Origin: a bacterium
Lineage (GTDB): Bacteria > Actinomycetota > Acidimicrobiia > Acidimicrobiales > Bin134
DNA: 64,000 bases
NCBI GenBank assembly: GCA_026709025.1
Contig: JAPOTT010000009.1
Coordinates: forward strand, 31,175-95,174
Direction of reading: 5' to 3'
Shown: positions 62,901 through 64,000 of the stretch, in pieces
Layout: every line of letters begins with the position of its first letter
Position numbering within the stretch: position 1 is the stretch's first letter
The notes under the pieces: model-generated
Seen by the model: the letters and a program-made list of their open reading frames with translations, nothing else
Database searches by the model: none
Told to the model about the DNA's origin: nothing
Made by a program: the position numbers and the translations under genes

Positions 62901-64000
62901 TGCGTCTAATGCTGTGTTGGCGGCGACTGATGCTGCTAAGACGGGTTCGGGGTCGATCACTGATGATGATGTGACTCCTGAGGTGAACTTAGTGGTTGCG
63001 CCTGCGAGGGTGGCTGAGGGCGTGTCGAAGGCGGAGTCGGTGGTGGTGACTGCTTCTTTGAGTGGCACTGATGTGGTGTTCGCTGATGCTAGGACTGTGC
63101 GGGTGAGTGTGGGTAAGCCTGCTGATAGTGCTAGGTCGGGGACGGATTACACTGCGGTCGCGGCGTTTGATATTGAGATTGCGGCGGGTGATAGGTCTGC
63201 TTCAGGGTCTTTCTCGTTTGATCCTGTTGATGATGATTTGGATGAGCCTGACGAGACGGTAACGGTGCATGGTTCGTCGGCTGGGTTGACGGTGAATGAT
63301 GCAACGGTGACGATTTCGGATGATGATGGCCCGCCGGTTGTGTCGGTTGGTGATGCTACGGCGGTGTCTGAGGGCAACGATCCTGCAACAACAGTTGATA
63401 TGACTTTCACGGTGTCGTTGTCGGCGGTGTCGGGTAAGCCGGTGACTGTTAATTATACGTTGGGTGGCACGGCTTCAGAGCCAGATGATTACACGGAGCC
63501 TGATCCGTTGAGTGTGACTGTCCCAGCGGGTGATAGGACGGCTGAGATCACGGTTCCGGTTAAAGGGGATGTGGTTGATGAGCCTGCTGAGACGATCATC
63601 GTGACGCTTACGGGTGCTACGAATGCGTTGGTTAGTGCTGTTCAGGGGGCTGCTTCGGGTTCTGGGACGATCACTGATGATGATGCGACTCCTGAGGTGA
63701 ATCTAGTGGTTGCCCCAACAGAGGTGGCGGAGGGCGTGGATGCTGCGGAGTCGGTGAGGGTGACTGCTTCTTTGAGTGGTAGTTCGGTTGTGTTCGCTGA
63801 TGCTAGGACGGTGACAGTGAGTGTTGGTAAGCCTGCGGATAGCGCGTCGTCGGCTGATTATGCGACGGTTGCGGCGTTTGACATAGAAATTCCTGCGGGT
63901 GATAGGTCGGCTTCAGGGAGTTTTAGTTTCGATCCTGTTGATGATTTGTTGGATGAGCCTGACGAGACTGTCACTGTTCACGGCAGTTCGGGTTCGTTGA
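50989..64000 (+). CDS. giant secreted Calx-beta repeat protein, 3' end beyond window
   Basis: The frame is open for 13,012 bases (more than 4,330 residues) and runs off the window. From GTG 50989 the protein begins MRPCRRAADIYLLLVATCLL, then AGFLLAIFSIDTTAAQ, a Sec signal peptide probably cut after TTAA. About eleven divergent Calx-beta-like domains (51.1-55.5 kb) follow, each with an EG...VTL pattern, a D-x-ExxE stretch and an ITDND/DDD calcium-type end. A cadherin-like domain (about 55.56-55.86 kb) and one further beta domain come next. From 56.2 kb a near-identical array alternates two Calx-beta types, with VSVGDA, SGKPVTVTYTL, AAGDTTAEITVPVKGDVVDE and SVGKPADSA. Calx-beta domains bind calcium; proteins of this size are usually adhesins. 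The anchor or secretion domain would be downstream. Codon use shifts to simple GTG/GCG/GAT-rich patterns in the array. Confidence 0.85.
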   Translation, partial: MRPCRRAADIYLLLVATCLLAGFLLAIFSIDTTAAQTTKGIVSLSTTSATITEGEAITITITATPSKAGSVGYSVFGINTQPGSGSADKNTDITVLASGVSADDLTATSTATEGRIYFTCPSDPCASSASHTIKISALWDLSSESNEALQLWLHDASGDLEVAGDQSASTFITIQNKQSPITVNATEDSLANGDTGEEGWESESNEQAKNTARLSFKVDFPSEQRNSQKTIDYVIKGVTAPGTRSVGLPDYNVAGGLSKSSGTLTVLSGQSSATLWIDPIDDTLAEPAESFEVIFSNPSNGMEFPDLDGNGSPDTRVLVIGTIYSEDTVEVTADSVSVEEGDNAEIQVTLERKLGAGEAVSVQVRVAHGNGCTNDREKIARTYVDYRFVEAAVLHFNPDEQTKIFVVPTFEDNLDEHDECVPVYLEVPQQALIVDDEGNPSMFVGLNFLQTSLTITDNDNRPELTVIPTSVQELDPVPPRRGSITNPNLSNAVSARAALRYTVTLNQPSGRTVTVEYRDPLNPDGNLPRATSGTDFVAFDKTTLTFTPGEVQQTVEVKVVDDYNEEPDEAVYLRFQNPKYARLIGATRQKLDIPAIIYNDDRNLKISVIADDFTVTEGASAVLRLGLSHPIPYNLHAKLVPVDGNAILGADYGDSLDLSGGYLFNIPAGDRSAVVTIPVFADSLDGEARETFSFELESLILRNPSDSTDITTESQLKEVFGENYRVTEIEGRTQIPTVTIIDGVALSVRPARKSVFEGQSVAIEAVLNQSAPSDVTFQWRTRDGGVGTESMHTAEADSDYTAQTAQSVTIPAGTTRVVLGSVQTLSDAMDESFQQFSVLLSQINGAAEDDIRAVVSILDDDPRPAISISDATATEGGDLSFTVSLSAASQRPVSVKWVTEDDTARSIVFENDYLAVEQFSTLSFAPGDTTKTIKVSTIDDSLPELNERFLVQLAHASNAKFADATAAGIITDDEMPEISIKDAAPVNEDPLNEDDRVFAEFVVTLIPAQSVPVTITYESKEGPGDSFYDAKNGGDARFGLNDFVLVQPTELTFSPGETEKRILIEIIDDTYVEATETFLLELSNPPDGYKLVRDTAFSAIIDGEASRLSVSTPFPSSVVEGDSGTTTYTAVLTRTVPYWDRVILPEEGYSVADAGAIVGFNLCALRRPQPNPSINPPPGTPITELSGSEFRYGHEDIKNLLGGCRYSEYEGGLGQFDPGQYSKDIHLTLGGDRVPEENERVVLWFRRGTYFGSSDITVDPTQVHFIFSTIVVDDERPQASIAGTSVYENEGNAELVVTLNKASSQSLTVTYETQPVDATPVADYTPVTGDVTFAPNETSKTISVPIAKSNGIEATETFKVLLKKKSMDVNVHPDHAEAIVTIRDISVPYLSIPDRVVDEGDTKQILFRLSDRQPNDGGRLVTLNWHDGSSALAQSATSGVDYQAFAGNASPGNISIAPGDINFSRTLTTIEDSIVEPDEDIGLTVAMSQSNNRNFSIIPTYFGRQHASDGSGRIPIITIRDDDEHAQITLTGYQNDSVRAGATWTSPTPVVTATGSYRIGFSLEGADAEDFVIDPDTGVVTLPPQSFKAPADADTDNVYAVTVRVVNEDGNTATQAFTVTVGSRSLILSKNSITVPEKNGSSTYTVVLNSKPVADVPVAIVTTGDTGAVKLDKSKLTFATDDWDTPQTITVTAVDDLLDNPDDRRSVTISHSASESGFEPSDTYEVAVTVTDDDAAPSVSVGDAVAVAEGNSTAVTTDMTFTVTLSAESGRDVTVDYSLGGSASAGSDYTAPNPLSVEIPAGKTTAEIVVAVKGDVVVEGDETVVVTLSSATNAVLAATDAGKTGTGTITNDDATPDVVLRRSTTVAEGATEAEKKILIEARLSSPVTFPTDTTVSVSVGKADDSAAVGDDYAAIEDFEIVIGAGFRRSPLKEIGFEPVDDKLDENNEIVTVHGSSGTLNLIPMTITIIDDDATPSVSVGDAVAVTEGNTGSTDMKFIVTLSEVSGKPVTVTYTLSGTAEAPGDYMVPDSLSVTIAAGDTTAEITVPVKGDVVDEPAETVIVTLDSATNASVSGVDGEDTGSGTITDDDATPEVNLMVAPTEVAEGVSKAPSVRVTASLSGTDVVFADATTVRVSVGKPADSAKSGVDYAAVAAFDVEIAAGDRSALGSFSFDPTDDDLDEPDETVTVHGSSGTLTVNDATVVIADDDGEPSVSVGDATAVTEGNDPATTVDMTFTVSLSAVSGKPVTVTYTLGGTAEAPADYTEPNSLSLTIAAGQMTGTITIPVKGDVVDELAETIIVTLTGATNASVSAVQGAASGSGTITDDDATPEVNLAVAPTEVAEGVSKAESVSVTASLSGTSVVFPSATTVTVSVGQNTDSAKSGVDYAVVEDITITIAAGDRSATGSFSFDPTDDLLDEPDETVTVHGSSGSLTVNDASVTVTDDDGEPSVSVGDAAAEVTEGDDPKTTADMTFTVTLGAVSGKPVTVTYTLSGTAEAPGDYMVPDSLSVTIAAGDTTAEITVPVKGDVVDEPAETVIVTLDSATNASVSGVDGEDTGSGTITDDDATPEVNLMVAPASVAEGVSKAESVTVTASLSGTSVVFADVRTVRVSVGKPADSASSADYAAVSAFDIEIAAGDRSATGSFSFDPVDDDLDEPDETVTVHGSSGTLTVNDATVVIADDDGEPSVSVGDATAVTEGNDPATTVDMTFTVSLSAVSGKPVTVTYTLGGTAEAQADYTAPNPLSVTIAAGDTTAEITVPVKGDVVDEVNETVIVTLASATNALVSGVDGEDTGSGLITDDDATPEVNLVVAPARVAEGVAESESVVVTASLSGTDVVFADATTVRVSVGKPADSASSADYAAVSAFDIEIAAGMRSGSGSFSFDPVDDLLDEPDETVTVHGSSGSLTVNDATVTITDDDGEPSVSVGDATVAVTEGNDPKVTTNMVFTVTLSAVSGKPVTVNYTLSGTASESADYAVPDPLSVTIAAGDTTAEITVPVKGDVVDEDNETVIVTLASATNASVSAVQGAASGSGLITDDDATPEVNLMVAPASVAEGVNTAELVTVTASLSGTDVVFADARTVRVSVGKPADSAKSGVDYAAVSAFDIEIAAGDRSATGSFSFDPVDDLLDEPDETVTVHGSSVGLTVNDASVTITDDDGVPVVSVGDATSVTEGDDPKTTTGMTFTVSLSAVSGKPVTVAYTLSGTAEAPADYTVPDPLSVTIPAGDTTAEITVPVKGDVVDEPTETVVVTLASATNALVSAVQGAASGSGTITDDDVTPEVNLAVTPTEVAEGVSKAESVTVTASLSGTSVVFADVRTVRVSVGKPSDSARSGTDYTAVAAFDIEIAAGDRSASGSFSFDPVDDDLDEPDELVTVHGSSGSLTVNDATVTITDDDGEPSVSVGDATVAVTEGNDPKVTTNMVFTVTLSAVSGKPVTVTYTLSGTAEAPADYTAPNPLSVTIAAGDTTAEITVAVKGDVVDEANETVIVTLSGATNAVLAATDAAKSGSGSITDDDATPEVNLVVAPARVAEGVSKAESVVVTAFLSGTDVVFADVRTVTVSVGKPADSAGSGVDYTAVVAFDIEIPAGDRSASASFSFDPVDDLLDEPDEQVTVHGSSGSLTVNDASVTIADDDGEPSVSVGDATPVTEGNDPATTVDMTFTVSLSAVSGKPVAVNYSLSGTASEPADYTEPDPLSVTIAAGQMTGTITVPVKGDVVDEPAETIIVTLSGAANASVSGVDGEDTGTGSITDDDATPEVNLAVVPTEVAEGVAEAPSVRVTASLSGTSVVFADATTVRVSVGKPADSARSGTDYTAVAAFDITIAAGDRSATGSFSFDPTDDDLDEPDEQVSVHGVSAGLMVNDATVVITDDDGVPSVSVGDATAVSEGNDPATTVDMTFTVSLSAVSGKPVTVNYALGGTAEAPGDYTVPDPLSVTIAAGQMTGTITIPVKGDVVDEANETIIVTLSGASNAVLAATDAAKTGSGSITDDDVTPEVNLVVAPARVAEGVSKAESVVVTASLSGTDVVFADARTVRVSVGKPADSARSGTDYTAVAAFDIEIAAGDRSASGSFSFDPVDDDLDEPDETVTVHGSSAGLTVNDATVTISDDDGPPVVSVGDATAVSEGNDPATTVDMTFTVSLSAVSGKPVTVNYTLGGTASEPDDYTEPDPLSVTVPAGDRTAEITVPVKGDVVDEPAETIIVTLTGATNALVSAVQGAASGSGTITDDDATPEVNLVVAPTEVAEGVDAAESVRVTASLSGSSVVFADARTVTVSVGKPADSASSADYATVAAFDIEIPAGDRSASGSFSFDPVDDLLDEPDETVTVHGSSGSL
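56206..64000 (+). repeat. tandem array of about eleven ~714-bp units
   Basis: The word TCGGTTGGTGATG, marking each unit, recurs near 56206, 56920, 57628, 58342, 59055, 59767, 60484, 61198, 61915, 62629 and 63343. Spacing is 708-717 bp, always in frame. Each unit encodes two different Calx-beta domains. Some blocks of about 290 bp are identical between non-adjacent units (about 57001-57289 and 58432-58718). The array continues past the window end. Confidence 0.92.

Noticed and set aside
57799..63410. Many long minus-strand open frames inside the giant gene, up to about 330 codons (61561-62556).
   Set aside because: They repeat with the 714-bp array, are Arg/His/Thr- or Ser/Val-rich mirror images of the coding strand, and arise from its biased codon use.

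Overview
The window reads as a chromosome segment of a fairly GC-rich actinobacterium. The evidence is a coenzyme F420 gene (cofC), an F420-type luciferase-like oxidoreductase, a mycothiol-dependent isomerase-family protein, frequent GTG/TTG starts and an EF-G2-type GTPase. The order Acidimicrobiales is my best guess, from gene content only. No rRNA, integrase, transposase or CRISPR array was seen.

Layout. (a) 1-3310: 3' end of a xanthine dehydrogenase-type molybdoenzyme, an SsnA-like amidohydrolase lacking its N-terminal domain, and an LLM oxidoreductase. (b) 3375-20876: an accessory island beside tRNA-Ser(GCU). It is bounded by two unrelated AAA ATPase genes, each preceded by three tandem operator-like repeats. 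Its core is a class 1 DISARM anti-phage locus (drmD, drmMI, drmA, drmB) without a recognisable drmC. A toxin/antitoxin-like pair precedes drmD, and a second, internally fused copy lies between drmMI and drmA. drmD is split by a C9 homopolymer. Remnants of a DUF433/PIN-like pair follow drmB. (c) 20916-50490: two tRNA-Ser genes and ordinary chromosomal genes. These include a plsY-MFS-degV operon, map, msrA, EF-G2, cofC, gpsA, rnhB, nfu-like and pheST. They also include a selD gene whose catalytic codon is UGA (selenocysteine), followed at once by a SECIS-like hairpin; reading UGA as a stop removes the active site. (d) 50491-64000: an AT-rich promoter region, a G15 tract, and the 5' 13 kb of a giant secreted Calx-beta repeat protein that stays open past the window end. 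Its last 7.8 kb is about 11 tandem copies of a ~714 bp unit.

Main leads: two homopolymer tracts placed to switch, respectively, a defence helicase and a surface protein on and off; the duplicated toxin/antitoxin-like cassette with covarying leader hairpins inside DISARM; the selenoprotein SelD; and the repeat-controlled ATPases at the island edges. All calls come from reading the sequence and recalled family motifs; no database search was run.
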